A stretch of DNA of 64,000 nucleotides from Bacillota bacterium (GTDB taxonomy: Bacteria; Bacillota; Clostridia; Acetivibrionales; JAFADI01), in assembly GCA_023424965.1 (NCBI GenBank), contig JAFADI010000049.1, forward strand, positions 1-64,000. Direction: 5' to 3'. The translations under genes were made by a program, and so were the position numbers. The notes beneath the pieces were generated by a model, which saw only the letters and a program-made list of their open reading frames with translations, was not told the origin of the DNA and searched no databases. Below are positions 33,549-41,944 of this stretch, piece by piece; position 1 is the stretch's first letter, and the number at the start of each line of letters is the position of its first letter.

Positions 33549-34919
33549 CTACCTCACATATTTCCATACGGGGCTGTTTATCGTAAGATCCACTTCCCTG
33601 GCAAAGTTGACTGCGCCTTCAAAGCCGCAAAGCGGATGCTTTCTTTCATGGTTATGATCACAAAAGGCAATTCCCAGTTTATAGGCAAGGGGTCTCTCCT
33701 TGACTCCTCCCACCAGGATATCCGCCCCCTTTTCTTTGATGAATTTCTCCAATTCCGCAGGGTTGGTGTCATCCAGAATTACCGTCCCCTCATCCGCAAT
33801 ACTCCGGATGATTTCGTATTCGTCGGCGCGTCCTGTTTGCGTTCCCACCATTACCGTCTGCATCCCCAGGTCCCTGAACTGCTTGATGAGTGAAATGGCT
33901 TTGAAGCCCCCTCCTACATAAACAGCCGCTTTTTTATCCCTGAGCCTTTTCCTGTACGGACCCAGGCCCGCCTGAGTTTTGAGCTCCTCGATGAAGGTGA
34001 GCTCCTTGGCCCTGTCCATGGTCTTTTTGTTTCCTATGGCCTCTGCGATTCGCAGCAGGGATATTTTGGTGTCTTCCACTCCGAAAAAGCTCACTTTGAC
34101 AAAAGGGATGCCGTACTTTTCTTCCATGGCCTTCGCAAGGTAGGTCATGGAGCCGGCGCACTGCACTACATTCAGGGCGGCTTTGGGCGCCCCCATGATC
34201 TCTTCCGCTCTTGAATCCCCTGTAATCTTTGCCTGGATGTTCACACCGATCTTTTTGAGGTAATCGGTAATGATCCAGATTTCCCCCGCCAGGTTGAAAT
34301 CTCCCAGGAAATTGATACAGGGTGCGTTTGCCTCCTTCTGGTCCATTAGATCCTTTTCAACGCTTTGGGAAGTGTCCATAAGCCTCAGCAATGCATTGCA
34401 GGCGGCCATGTAGCCCATGGATTTGTTGCCGGCGAAACCGCTGGATTGAACGGGTATCACCTTTATGGAATGCTTTTTTCCCGCCTCCCTGCACACCGCC
34501 TCAATATCGTCGCCGATAACGCCCACAATACAGGTTGCATAGACAAATACCACCTCGGGAGAATACCGGGCAACGATTTCATCAATGGCGCCTGCCAGCT
34601 TCTTCTCCCCTCCGAAGATTACATCCTGCTCCCTCAGGTCTGTTGAGAAGCTGTTTCTATAGGTCTCGGGCCCGCTGGTCAGACTGCCCCTGATATCCCA
34701 GGTGTAGCTGGCACAGCCGATGGGACCGTGGACGATGTGGACCGCATCGGTAATGGGGTTCAGAACAACCCTGGCACCGCAGTACACACAAGCCCGCTGG
34801 CTTACGGAGCCCGCCAGGCTGTCCTTTTCGCATTTCAGTCCTTCCTCGCCGTTCCTTGAATTGCAGAATATGGAGTTTCTGCGTTCGTCCAGAATATCTG
34901 TCGTCAATTTTCCTTGCAT
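33549..34919 (-). CDS. nifE: FeMo-cofactor scaffold protein NifE
   Basis: 456 residues from ATG 34919 (AGGAGG 8 nt upstream; a GTG three codons earlier overlaps the site). Paralogue of NifD. Cluster-binding cysteines lie in ACVYCGARVVLNPITDA, GPIGCASYTWDIRG and YATCIVGVIGDD. NifE pairs with the NifN part of the next protein to mature the cofactor. The stop is 10 bp before the nifN-B start. A GC-rich hairpin upstream separates it from nifK. Confidence 0.95.
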   Translation of the reverse strand: MQGKLTTDILDERRNSIFCNSRNGEEGLKCEKDSLAGSVSQRACVYCGARVVLNPITDAVHIVHGPIGCASYTWDIRGSLTSGPETYRNSFSTDLREQDVIFGGEKKLAGAIDEIVARYSPEVVFVYATCIVGVIGDDIEAVCREAGKKHSIKVIPVQSSGFAGNKSMGYMAACNALLRLMDTSQSVEKDLMDQKEANAPCINFLGDFNLAGEIWIITDYLKKIGVNIQAKITGDSRAEEIMGAPKAALNVVQCAGSMTYLAKAMEEKYGIPFVKVSFFGVEDTKISLLRIAEAIGNKKTMDRAKELTFIEELKTQAGLGPYRKRLRDKKAAVYVGGGFKAISLIKQFRDLGMQTVMVGTQTGRADEYEIIRSIADEGTVILDDTNPAELEKFIKEKGADILVGGVKERPLAYKLGIAFCDHNHERKHPLCGFEGAVNFAREVDLTINSPVWKYVR

Positions 34920-34940
34920 GCTTTCCACCTCCTAAGGGGT

Positions 34941-34957
34941 CGGACCGGAAAGGTCCG
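34941..34957 (-). promoter_or_regulatory. GC-rich hairpins between nifK and nifE
   Basis: CGGACC / GGTCCG with a 5-nt loop, next to a second GC-rich palindrome (CCCGG-CC-CCGGG, about 34959-34970). There is no U-run, so these look like processing or stabilising structures that keep nifHDK mRNA more abundant than nifE and nifN-B mRNA. Confidence 0.5.
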
Positions 34958-35025
34958 GCCCGGGGCCGGGACTAATAGCACTTTGACAGCAAGCACTACT
35001 AATCATGGTTTTTATCTCTCCGTCC

Positions 35026-36387
35026 TTACATGATGAGCTCCATGTCTTCGTCCGCGCAGTCCCGGTCCTGTCTGTCCAGCAATGCGTTGCTTATCATTTC
35101 GATGACCCGCATGGCGCCTTTGTAACCTACGATGGGCAGATAGGAATGCACACTCCTGTCCAGGATGGGGAAGCCGATTCTCACGAAAGGAATGTCTTCC
35201 GCCCTGGCGATATATTTCCCGTGGGTTCCTCCTATCAGCAGGTCGACGGGCTCATCCTTTATCCACTGGTGCAGTGTGAACAGGTCTCCCAGGGCCTTTA
35301 CCCTACCGTCGATTCCCGCCTCCTCAAACATGGCTCGGATTTCACGCTCGAAAGCATCCCCCGGTGTGCCCGTAAGCACATATTTGGGGATCATGCCCAG
35401 GTTGATTGCAAATTCCGTCAGGGCGATGCACAGGTCCGGATCTCCGAAGATGGCTACCTTCTTCCCGTGATAGTGGTAATGGCAGTCCACCATGATGTCC
35501 ACCAGTTGTCCCCTTTCCTCCTCCAGCTCTTCAGGCACTTCCTTTCCCGTGAGCTTCGCCGCTGCCATCAGGAAGTCATCGGTGGCCTTGATTCCAATGG
35601 GAGCCTTCAATACCTTTGACGGCACCTTGCACTTCTTCTCCAGTTCATAGGCGCCGTCTGCCGAGGCGAAGCTTCCCAGGGCCAGCGTGGTCCTTGAGTT
35701 TCCTGCGTCGATGATGTCCTGCACCTTTGTGCCGCCTCTGGGATACATCTCGAATTTTCCCGTCATGGGGGCATCCAGCACGTTGCTGGTGTCGGGGAAC
35801 AGGATGAAGGGTACTTCCATGGCTTTGAGCAGCCGTTTGATTTCCCTCATGTCGCCGGGATTTACAAAGCCCGGGATTACATTTAATTTTCCGTTGGGGC
35901 TTTTGCTGTTGACGGACAGGTACTTCACCATTCCCTTCACCATGTTGGAAAAGCCCGTCACATGGGAACCCTGATAGCTTGGCGTGTTGGCGTGGATGAC
36001 GATTTTCCCTTCCGGCACCTGGGCCGACATGATATACGTGGGGATGTCATCTCCGATGGTCTCCGACAGGCAGGTGGTGTGCACCGCAATAATGTCCGGA
36101 TCGTATATTGAAAAGACATTTTTAATGGCCGTCTTCAGATTGGTGCCCCCTCCGAACACCGCCGCTCCTTCTGTGAAGGAGCTGGTGGAAGCCATGACCG
36201 GGTCCCTGAAGTTTCTGGTGAGAAACATCCGGTGGAAGGAGCAGCAGCCCTGGGAGCCATGGCTGTGGGGAAGACATTTGTGAATTCCCAGGGCCGCATA
36301 CATGGCTCCCACCGGCTGGCAGGTCTTGGCGGGATTGACGTTTAGAGCTTCTCTTTTGCAATATTCCTGTGGTGTATAGTCAAGCAT
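35026..36387 (-). CDS. nifK: Nitrogenase molybdenum-iron protein beta chain
   Basis: 453 residues, the short clostridial type lacking the N-terminal extension of Azotobacter NifK. P-cluster ligands: Cys23 (AKTCQPVGAM), Cys48 (GSQGCCSFHRM) and Cys106 (HTTCLSETIGDD). Forms the alpha2-beta2 MoFe protein with NifD. It follows nifD by 48 bp. ATG 36387 is preceded by a GGAGG-like site. Confidence 0.97.
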   Translation of the reverse strand: MLDYTPQEYCKREALNVNPAKTCQPVGAMYAALGIHKCLPHSHGSQGCCSFHRMFLTRNFRDPVMASTSSFTEGAAVFGGGTNLKTAIKNVFSIYDPDIIAVHTTCLSETIGDDIPTYIMSAQVPEGKIVIHANTPSYQGSHVTGFSNMVKGMVKYLSVNSKSPNGKLNVIPGFVNPGDMREIKRLLKAMEVPFILFPDTSNVLDAPMTGKFEMYPRGGTKVQDIIDAGNSRTTLALGSFASADGAYELEKKCKVPSKVLKAPIGIKATDDFLMAAAKLTGKEVPEELEEERGQLVDIMVDCHYHYHGKKVAIFGDPDLCIALTEFAINLGMIPKYVLTGTPGDAFEREIRAMFEEAGIDGRVKALGDLFTLHQWIKDEPVDLLIGGTHGKYIARAEDIPFVRIGFPILDRSVHSYLPIVGYKGAMRVIEMISNALLDRQDRDCADEDMELIM

Positions 36388-36435
36388 TTGAATTACCTCC
36401 TTAAAATTATTGCTGGAGCACCATTACGGCAGTTT

Positions 36436-38040
36436 TCACGCAATAACACTGCCTTCCAGCATGGGCTCCTTCCTCCACGGCGGAACCACAAACTTCCACG
36501 AAGGTGTGGTCAGACCCATGGCAATGTCCCTGGCAAAATTGACCGCTCCTTTGAAGCCGGCATAGGGGCCGCTGTAATCGTAGGAATGCAGCTGCTTTGA
36601 AAAAATCCCCTGCTTGTGGGCTACATATTTGTCCTTGATGCCGGAACACAGGATGTCGGGTTTTAATACCTTCAAGAATTCTTCCGTTTCATAATGGTTC
36701 AGATCGTCCACTACCAGGCTGCCGTCGGACATCTTCCGCATCATTCCTTCATAGTAGTTCAGCGATATCTTGTCTTTGAGCTCGGCAATCCTCTCTTCGG
36801 AAAGGAAAACCCGGTAGTGCTTGGGATCGGCTTCCACTTCGATGCTTTCGATATTTTTACTGTCTCCGTCCTCCTTGATGCTGGGAATCACTTCCCTGCC
36901 TTCGTAGTCGTCCCTGTGTCCGAACTCATATCCTGCCATTACCGTCTCCACGCCGATATCCTTCAGCAGCTCCTGGTAGTGGTGGGCTCTGGAGCCCCCT
37001 ACAAAAAGAGCCGCCGTCCTGCCCTTGCAGATTTCCCTGTAATGCTCCATGGCCGCACTTATGTCCGAAACCTCCTCGGCGATGACCTGTTCCGTCCTGG
37101 CCATGAGCTCGGGATCACCGAAATAGGCTGCAATATCCCTGAGGCTCTTCGTCATGGTCCTAACGCCGATAAAGTTGACCTTGATCCAGTCCTGCCCATA
37201 TTTCGTGTTCATCATTTCGCCGATATAGTTGATGGAACGGTGGCACTGTATTACGTTGAGGGTGGCCTTATGGGCTGAAGAAAGCTGCCTTACGGAGCCG
37301 TTTCCCGTCATCACCGAAACGATGTCGTACCCTATTTTTTTCAGCACCCGTTCAACCTCCCAGCCGTCACCGCCGATGTTGTATTCACCCAGGATGTTGA
37401 TGGCATATTTCCCCACCACTGCATCTCCGGTGCCGATGACATGCCTGATCAATCCGTTGTTGGCGATGTGGTGCCCGCCGGACTGGCTGACGCCCTTATA
37501 GCCTTCACAGCTGAAGGCCAGCACCTTTATGCCGTATTCCTTCTCCGCCCAGGCTGCAACCGCATTGATGTCGTCTCCGATGAGACCCACGGGACATGTG
37601 GAGCAGATCATGACGGTCTCCGGGTGGAAAATCTCCACGGCTTCCGTTATGGCCTTCCGGAGCTTCTTTTCGCCTCCGAAGACAATGTCTCCCTCCTGCA
37701 GGTCGGTATTAAAGGAATAGTTCAAAAAGTTCTTTTCATCCCCCGTGCTTTTGCCCTTATGCCTTCTGGTACCCCAGCTGTAATAGCCGCAGCCGATAGG
37801 CCCGTGGGTGATGACCAGGGCATCCCTCAAAGGTCCCACCACAACACCCTTGCATCCAGCATAGCAGCAGCCCCTGTTGGTTATGATGCCCGGAATGGTC
37901 CTGGTGTTGGCAATGATCCCCTGCTGAATTTCCGGCTGGTTGTCTTTTACTACAACATGGTCCTTCCTGTTTTTGAATACCGCGGCGGGATAGCTTTCCA
38001 GCACCTTATCCACTTTTTGCTTCATCACTTGCTGTTTCAT
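36436..38040 (-). CDS. nifD: Nitrogenase molybdenum-iron protein alpha chain
   Basis: 534 residues from ATG 38040 (GAGGGGTGA upstream). P-cluster cysteines are Cys58 (NRGCCYAGCKG), Cys84 (GPIGCGYYSWG) and Cys149 (CSTCPVGLIGDD); FeMo-cofactor ligands are Cys266 (VIQCHRSINYI) and His485 (QLHSYDYSGPY). It carries the roughly 50-residue insertion (about 380-430) found in C. pasteurianum-type NifD. The Mo-type ligands and adjacent nifE, nifN-B and nifV indicate a molybdenum nitrogenase, not Vnf or Anf; there is no delta-subunit gene. Confidence 0.97.
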   Translation of the reverse strand: MKQQVMKQKVDKVLESYPAAVFKNRKDHVVVKDNQPEIQQGIIANTRTIPGIITNRGCCYAGCKGVVVGPLRDALVITHGPIGCGYYSWGTRRHKGKSTGDEKNFLNYSFNTDLQEGDIVFGGEKKLRKAITEAVEIFHPETVMICSTCPVGLIGDDINAVAAWAEKEYGIKVLAFSCEGYKGVSQSGGHHIANNGLIRHVIGTGDAVVGKYAINILGEYNIGGDGWEVERVLKKIGYDIVSVMTGNGSVRQLSSAHKATLNVIQCHRSINYIGEMMNTKYGQDWIKVNFIGVRTMTKSLRDIAAYFGDPELMARTEQVIAEEVSDISAAMEHYREICKGRTAALFVGGSRAHHYQELLKDIGVETVMAGYEFGHRDDYEGREVIPSIKEDGDSKNIESIEVEADPKHYRVFLSEERIAELKDKISLNYYEGMMRKMSDGSLVVDDLNHYETEEFLKVLKPDILCSGIKDKYVAHKQGIFSKQLHSYDYSGPYAGFKGAVNFARDIAMGLTTPSWKFVVPPWRKEPMLEGSVIA

Positions 38041-38052
38041 AAATATCACCCC

Positions 38053-38439
38053 TCAAATCGCTTCTTCTCCGCTTTCACCGGTCCTTACCCTCACCGCGTC
38101 ATAAACCGGCATGACAAATATCTTTCCATCCCCCGGCTTTCCTTTGCTGTTTACACTGATCAGCGTGTCCACAACTTTTTTTACTTCCTCGTCTTTCACG
38201 ATGATGGATAAAAGTCTTTTGGGAATAAGCCTGTGCCCCTCGGATATGACTTCTGCGGTTCTGGGAGAGTTGAACTCGATACCGGAGGTAATCATATGCT
38301 CAATGATGGTAAAATCCACCTTTTTCTTTCCTCTTCCCTGTACCTTTCTGCAGTTGATGGAGGGAAAGCCTTCCGTCAGCAGGGCTTCCTTGGTCTTGTT
38401 GATCATATCCATCCGGATAACGGCCATTACTTCCTTCAT
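38053..38439 (-). CDS. nifI2: PII-family nitrogenase regulator NifI2
   Basis: 128 residues from ATG 38439; a longer frame adds 38 unrelated residues. PII fold with the nif-specific T-loop region (KVQGRGKKKVDFTIIEH) and the C-terminal GDGKIFVMPVYDAVRVRTGE. NifI1 and NifI2 form hetero-oligomers that inhibit the MoFe protein in response to ammonia, sensed as 2-oxoglutarate and ATP. The placement between nifH and nifD matches methanogens and clostridia. Confidence 0.94.
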   Translation of the reverse strand: MKEVMAVIRMDMINKTKEALLTEGFPSINCRKVQGRGKKKVDFTIIEHMITSGIEFNSPRTAEVISEGHRLIPKRLLSIIVKDEEVKKVVDTLISVNSKGKPGDGKIFVMPVYDAVRVRTGESGEEAI

Positions 38440-38452
38440 ACGTCCACCTCCA

Positions 38453-38779
38453 CTAAAGCCCGGCAATACCTGAGCTGATTGTGTACACTTCCTCGACGAG
38501 GCTGATAAATATCTTTCCGTCTCCAAAAGCTCCCTTTTGTCCTGTTTTTGCATTCTTCATGATGAGCTTTATCACATCGTCCTTGTCTTCGTCCCTGACC
38601 ACCATCATCAGCATTTCTTTGGGGATTTCGTCGTAAAATACGTCTCCCACCTTCACACCGCGCTGCTTGCCGCGGCCCATGACATCCATTTTGGTAACGG
38701 CGGGGAATCCCGCATCACTAAGCTCCGAAAGCACTATCCCGACTTTTTCGGGTCTGATGATCGCTCGAATCATTATCAT
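38453..38779 (-). CDS. nifI1: PII-family nitrogenase regulator NifI1
   Basis: 108 residues from ATG 38779, chosen because AGGTGG lies 8 nt upstream. PII fold: IRAIIRPEKVGIVLSELSDA, T-loop GRGKQRGVKVGDVFYDEIPK, MMVVRDEDKDDVIKLIM and FGDGKIFISLVEEVYTI. Works with NifI2 in the reversible switch-off of nitrogenase. Separated from nifI2 by 13 bp. Confidence 0.94.
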   Translation of the reverse strand: MIMIRAIIRPEKVGIVLSELSDAGFPAVTKMDVMGRGKQRGVKVGDVFYDEIPKEMLMMVVRDEDKDDVIKLIMKNAKTGQKGAFGDGKIFISLVEEVYTISSGIAGL

Positions 38780-38832
38780 TATCCGTACCACCTTTCATTT
38801 TTTTCATCCGACTTTTTAGAACCGCTTTTATC

Positions 38833-39654
38833 TCATATATCCAGGATGCCGTGTTCCATCAGTATGGATTCCAGTCTCTCCTGGGGCATGGGCCTGGGAA
38901 CGACAAACATGTCGTTGCTGTCCACCGCATTTGCCAGGCCCCTGTATGCCGATGCCTGATCTGCTGTCGGATCGTAGTCGATAACGGTCTTTCGGTTGAT
39001 CTCTGCCCGCTGCACCATGTTGTCCCTGGGTACGAAGTATATCAGCTGGCTGCCCAGTTCCTTGGCAAAAGCCTCCAGCAGTTCCTTTTCTCCGTCAACC
39101 TTCCTGCTGTTGCAGATAATGCCTCCCAGCCGTGTTCCTCCGGTGTTGGCGTACTTCTGAACACCTTTGCAGATGTTGTTGGCCGCATAGAGGGCCATCA
39201 TTTCTCCACTGGCCACAATGTAGATTTCCTGGGCCTTTCCCTCCCTTATGGGCATTGCAAAGCCTCCACAGACAACATCGCCCAGTACGTCATAGAATAC
39301 ATAATCCAGATCGTCGGTATAAGCTCCCAGCTGCTCCAGCATGTTGATGGAGGTGATGATACCTCTTCCCGCACAGCCTACACCGGGCTCCGGACCTCCG
39401 GATTCCACACATCTTATCCCGAAAACACCTTCTTTCATGATGTTTTCCAGTTCCACCTCTTCCCCTTCCTCGCGGAGCGTATCCAGTACGCTCTTTTGAG
39501 CCAGACCTCCAAGTACAAGCCTTGTCGAATCGGCTTTAGGATCACAGCCTACAATCATAATGTTTTTTCCCATCTCTCCCAGACCTGCCGTCAGGTTCTG
39601 TGTGGTCGTAGACTTCCCTATGCCGCCCTTTCCATAAATTGCTACCTGTCTCAT
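38833..39654 (-). CDS. nifH: Nitrogenase iron protein (dinitrogenase reductase)
   Basis: 273 residues from ATG 39654 with GGAGG 8 nt upstream. P-loop GKGGIGKST (9-17), switch regions DPKADSTR and DVLGDVVCGGF, 4Fe-4S ligands Cys94 (GVGCAGRGI) and Cys129, and Arg97 at the site used for ADP-ribosylation in other phyla. Homodimeric electron donor to NifDK. First gene of the ten-gene nif operon. A strong terminator upstream isolates it from amtB. Confidence 0.97.
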   Translation of the reverse strand: MRQVAIYGKGGIGKSTTTQNLTAGLGEMGKNIMIVGCDPKADSTRLVLGGLAQKSVLDTLREEGEEVELENIMKEGVFGIRCVESGGPEPGVGCAGRGIITSINMLEQLGAYTDDLDYVFYDVLGDVVCGGFAMPIREGKAQEIYIVASGEMMALYAANNICKGVQKYANTGGTRLGGIICNSRKVDGEKELLEAFAKELGSQLIYFVPRDNMVQRAEINRKTVIDYDPTADQASAYRGLANAVDSNDMFVVPRPMPQERLESILMEHGILDI

Positions 39655-39769
39655 GATCATTTCCTCCTTATCTCTTTATGGCCCTGTGGGCCGAATCATT
39701 TTTGTGCGCTGTGTGCACACATTTATCGAATTAGATTATTCATCTATATTCCGCTGCAAAAACTCTCTT
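39655..39769 (-). promoter_or_regulatory. nifH upstream region
   Basis: 115 bp between nifH and the amtB terminator. No sigma-54 (-24/-12) element is visible. A modest sigma-A candidate is TTAAGA-N17-TATAGA, centred near 39750-39768. Two palindromic elements lie in the leader: GTGTGCACAC (39711-39720) and GGCCC-ACA-GGGCC (39680-39692). They could be operators or mRNA 5' hairpins. There is no attenuator of the type seen upstream of glnK. Confidence 0.45.
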
Positions 39770-39810
39770 AAAAACGCGAAAGGCGCCTAAATCTTTGTGA
39801 TTTAGGCGCC
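39770..39810 (-). terminator. Terminator of the glnK-amtB unit
   Basis: Perfect 12-bp stem GGCGCCTAAATC / GATTTAGGCGCC (39782-39793, 39799-39810), loop of 5, followed on the minus strand by TTTCGCGTTTTT. Confidence 0.9.
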
Positions 39811-39878
39811 CGGGCCTTTGTGGCATTCTTTTCGTTCAAGGAACCGAATACCGGATATTCAATTTCTGTCAATTCACA

Positions 39879-41219
39879 TTACAGTGCGATGTTTTCTTCT
39901 CCTGCGAAGTCTGGATATGCGTTTTCTCCGTGCTGTGTGGTATCAAGGCCTTCTTCCTCCTGCTTCTCATCCACACGGAGCTTGGTAAACAGGCTGATGA
40001 CCTTGAGGATGATGAAGCTCACGACGCCGGAGAGTACTATGGTTGCGATGATACTTACAGCCTGGATTCCAAGCTGTGCAGGATTCCCGAAGAACAAGCC
40101 GTCCGCTCCTGCCGGGTTGACTCCCTTTGATGCGAAGAGCCCCGTCGCAAGAGCTCCCCAGATACCGCCGATACCGTGACAACCGAAGGCATCCAGTGAA
40201 TCGTCATAGCCCAGTTTGGCTTTGACCACGCTGATGCCGAAGTAGCACAGGGGGCTTACCACCAGACCGATGATAATGGATGAAAGGGGATCGACAAAGC
40301 CTGCCGCCGGGGTGATGGCCACCAGGCCTACAACGGCTCCTGTTGCAATTCCCAGCAGTGTGGGCTTTCCATGGTGCACCCACTCAACGATTACCCAGGA
40401 AAGAGCTGCTGCCGCCGCTGCGGTGTTGGTTGCCACAAAAGCGCTCCATGCCAGTCCTCCAGCCGACAGTGCACTGCCGGGGTTGAAGCCGAACCATCCG
40501 AACCAGAGCAGAGCTGCACCGGTGACCACGAAAGGAATGTTGTGGGGTACCATGGGTGTGCTCTTGTAACCCTTTCTTTTGCCGATGACCAAAGCCGCAA
40601 CAAGGCCGGCCACACCGGAACTGATATGGACAACGGTACCGCCTGCGAAGTCCAGAGCGCCAAGGTTCCTGATCCAGCCGCCCACGCCCCATACCCAGTG
40701 TGCCAGGGGATCATATACAAGCGTGGTCCACAGGAGAGTAAAAGCGATAAAGGCGGGGAAGCGCATTCTTTCTGCAAATGCACCTGTGATCAGTGCTGCG
40801 GTGATCACTGCGAAGGTGAGCTGGAACATTCCAAAGGCTGCGTGGGGTATTGTCGCCGCATAGTCGGGATTGGGATCTCCTCCCACGCCTTTGAAGCCAA
40901 GCCAGTCAAGGGAACCTATGACGCTCCCATGGTCGGATCCAAAAGCCAGGCTGTAGCCTACGATGACCCATTGGATGGAAACCAGGGCTATGATTATGAA
41001 AGAGTTCATCATCGTGTTCAAAACATTCTTTTTCCTTACCATACCGCCATAAAACAGTGCAAGGGCGGGGGTCATAAGGAAAACGAGACAGGTAGATACA
41101 AATATGAAGGCCGTATCGCCCGTATCCACCGCCGGGGCCGCTTCTTCTGCAAATGCCGCAAGTGGCAGGCAAATAACCGTAAGTAAACTGAAAAACGCCG
41201 TTAATAACTTCTTGTTCAT
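39879..41219 (-). CDS. amtB: Ammonium transporter
   Basis: 446 residues. Cleavable signal peptide (about 1-24, ending AAFAEE), then eleven membrane segments and a charged C-terminal tail. The twin-His pore residues lie in GGTVVHISSGVAGL and FGCHGIGGIWGA; FYGGMVRKKNVLN and DPLAHWVWG are also conserved. Transports ammonium, gated by GlnK. It follows glnK by 38 bp, the standard order, and both sit behind a leader with a terminator. Confidence 0.95.
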   Translation of the reverse strand: MNKKLLTAFFSLLTVICLPLAAFAEEAAPAVDTGDTAFIFVSTCLVFLMTPALALFYGGMVRKKNVLNTMMNSFIIIALVSIQWVIVGYSLAFGSDHGSVIGSLDWLGFKGVGGDPNPDYAATIPHAAFGMFQLTFAVITAALITGAFAERMRFPAFIAFTLLWTTLVYDPLAHWVWGVGGWIRNLGALDFAGGTVVHISSGVAGLVAALVIGKRKGYKSTPMVPHNIPFVVTGAALLWFGWFGFNPGSALSAGGLAWSAFVATNTAAAAAALSWVIVEWVHHGKPTLLGIATGAVVGLVAITPAAGFVDPLSSIIIGLVVSPLCYFGISVVKAKLGYDDSLDAFGCHGIGGIWGALATGLFASKGVNPAGADGLFFGNPAQLGIQAVSIIATIVLSGVVSFIILKVISLFTKLRVDEKQEEEGLDTTQHGENAYPDFAGEENIAL

Positions 41220-41257
41220 ATTATCACTCCTATACTATTATTTATCCCTCATTTGAC

Positions 41258-41596
41258 TTAAACTGCCTTTTCACCTTTTTCACCGGTTCTAATCCTTATG
41301 GCATCCTCGACACTGTAGACGAATATCTTGCCGTCGCCGATCTGTCCTGTCTTGACCGTGTTGATAATTCCTTCGACCAGCTCATCCACCACCGAATCTT
41401 TTACCACCGTTTCAACTTTTGCTTTGGGCAACAGATTAATGTTTACTTCCGTACCTCTGTAAATCTCTTTTCTTCCCTTCTGCAAGCCGCAGCCCGAGAC
41501 CATGCTGACCGTCATGCCGTGAATACCGGACTTGTTCATGAAGTCTTTAAGGTCTTCCAGTTTTTCCGGCCGGATGATAATTTCTAACTTTTTCAT
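41258..41596 (-). CDS. glnK: PII signal protein GlnK
   Basis: 112 residues from ATG 41596; the longer frame from 41656 adds 20 unrelated residues. PII fold with KKLEIIIRPEKLEDLKD, a T-loop GLQKGRKEIYRGTEV that keeps the Tyr used for uridylylation or gating, and TGQIGDGKIFVYSVEDAIRI. Blocks AmtB when nitrogen is plentiful. Distinct from NifI1 and NifI2. Its leader contains the hairpin-plus-terminator module described separately. Confidence 0.94.
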   Translation of the reverse strand: MKKLEIIIRPEKLEDLKDFMNKSGIHGMTVSMVSGCGLQKGRKEIYRGTEVNINLLPKAKVETVVKDSVVDELVEGIINTVKTGQIGDGKIFVYSVEDAIRIRTGEKGEKAV

Positions 41597-41692
41597 AAGA
41601 CCACCCCTTATTTTTAATTGACCATTGAATGACATCCTTGGCAATTTATTGTGCATCCTGTCAGGTAAATAGTTTTATGGGATATTCATTGC

Positions 41693-41808
41693 AAAAATAA
41701 ACGCCAAAACCTTATCAGCACATAACCGTGCTAAAAGATTCCGGCGTCTCAGCCACGAAGGTATAAAATTCAACCTGGAATTTTATAATTCCTTCCATTT
41801 ATTAACTA
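41693..41808 (-). promoter_or_regulatory. Antitermination leader of glnK-amtB
   Basis: Minus strand leader. First hairpin: perfect 9-bp stem with hexaloop CAGGUU (41763-41786). Next comes GGC-UGAGAC-GCC and the segment AGACGCCGGAAUCUUU, then a long terminator hairpin (arms GACGCC at 41742-41747 and GGCGTT at 41700-41705, inner stem AGCAC/GTGCT) followed by TTTATTTTT. The 5' arm of the terminator overlaps the second hexaloop hairpin, so the two folds exclude each other. Two hexaloop hairpins ahead of a terminator is the target layout of ANTAR proteins, and an ANTAR gene lies immediately upstream. Confidence 0.7.
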
Positions 41809-41815
41809 TGAATAA

Positions 41816-41844
41816 ATATTATCACCCTTCTTGCAAATTGTCAA
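41816..41844 (-). promoter_or_regulatory. glnK-amtB promoter
   Basis: Minus strand consensus TTGACA (41839-41844), 17-bp spacer, TAATAT (41816-41821). A near-ideal promoter followed by a terminator leader means that control is likely at the RNA level. It fills the gap 41597-41944 together with the leader. Confidence 0.85.
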
Positions 41845-41944
41845 TAGTTTTTCCAGTATTTTTAGGTAAATTATATGATTTTTGCAATTTATACAAGTAC
41901 ATAATTCATTTTGCATTTCAGATCCACCAAAACCTGCATCAATG

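Noticed and set aside
39655..39769. Sigma-54 promoter for nifH
   Set aside because: No TGGC-N8-GC element is visible upstream of nifH, and no NifA-like activator gene lies in the window.
41735..41760. TPP-riboswitch-like GGCUGAGA in the glnK leader
   Set aside because: The rest of the TPP aptamer (GAACCUGAUC and CC-GCG-AGGGA) is missing, and the segment is better explained as the second hexaloop hairpin of an ANTAR target.
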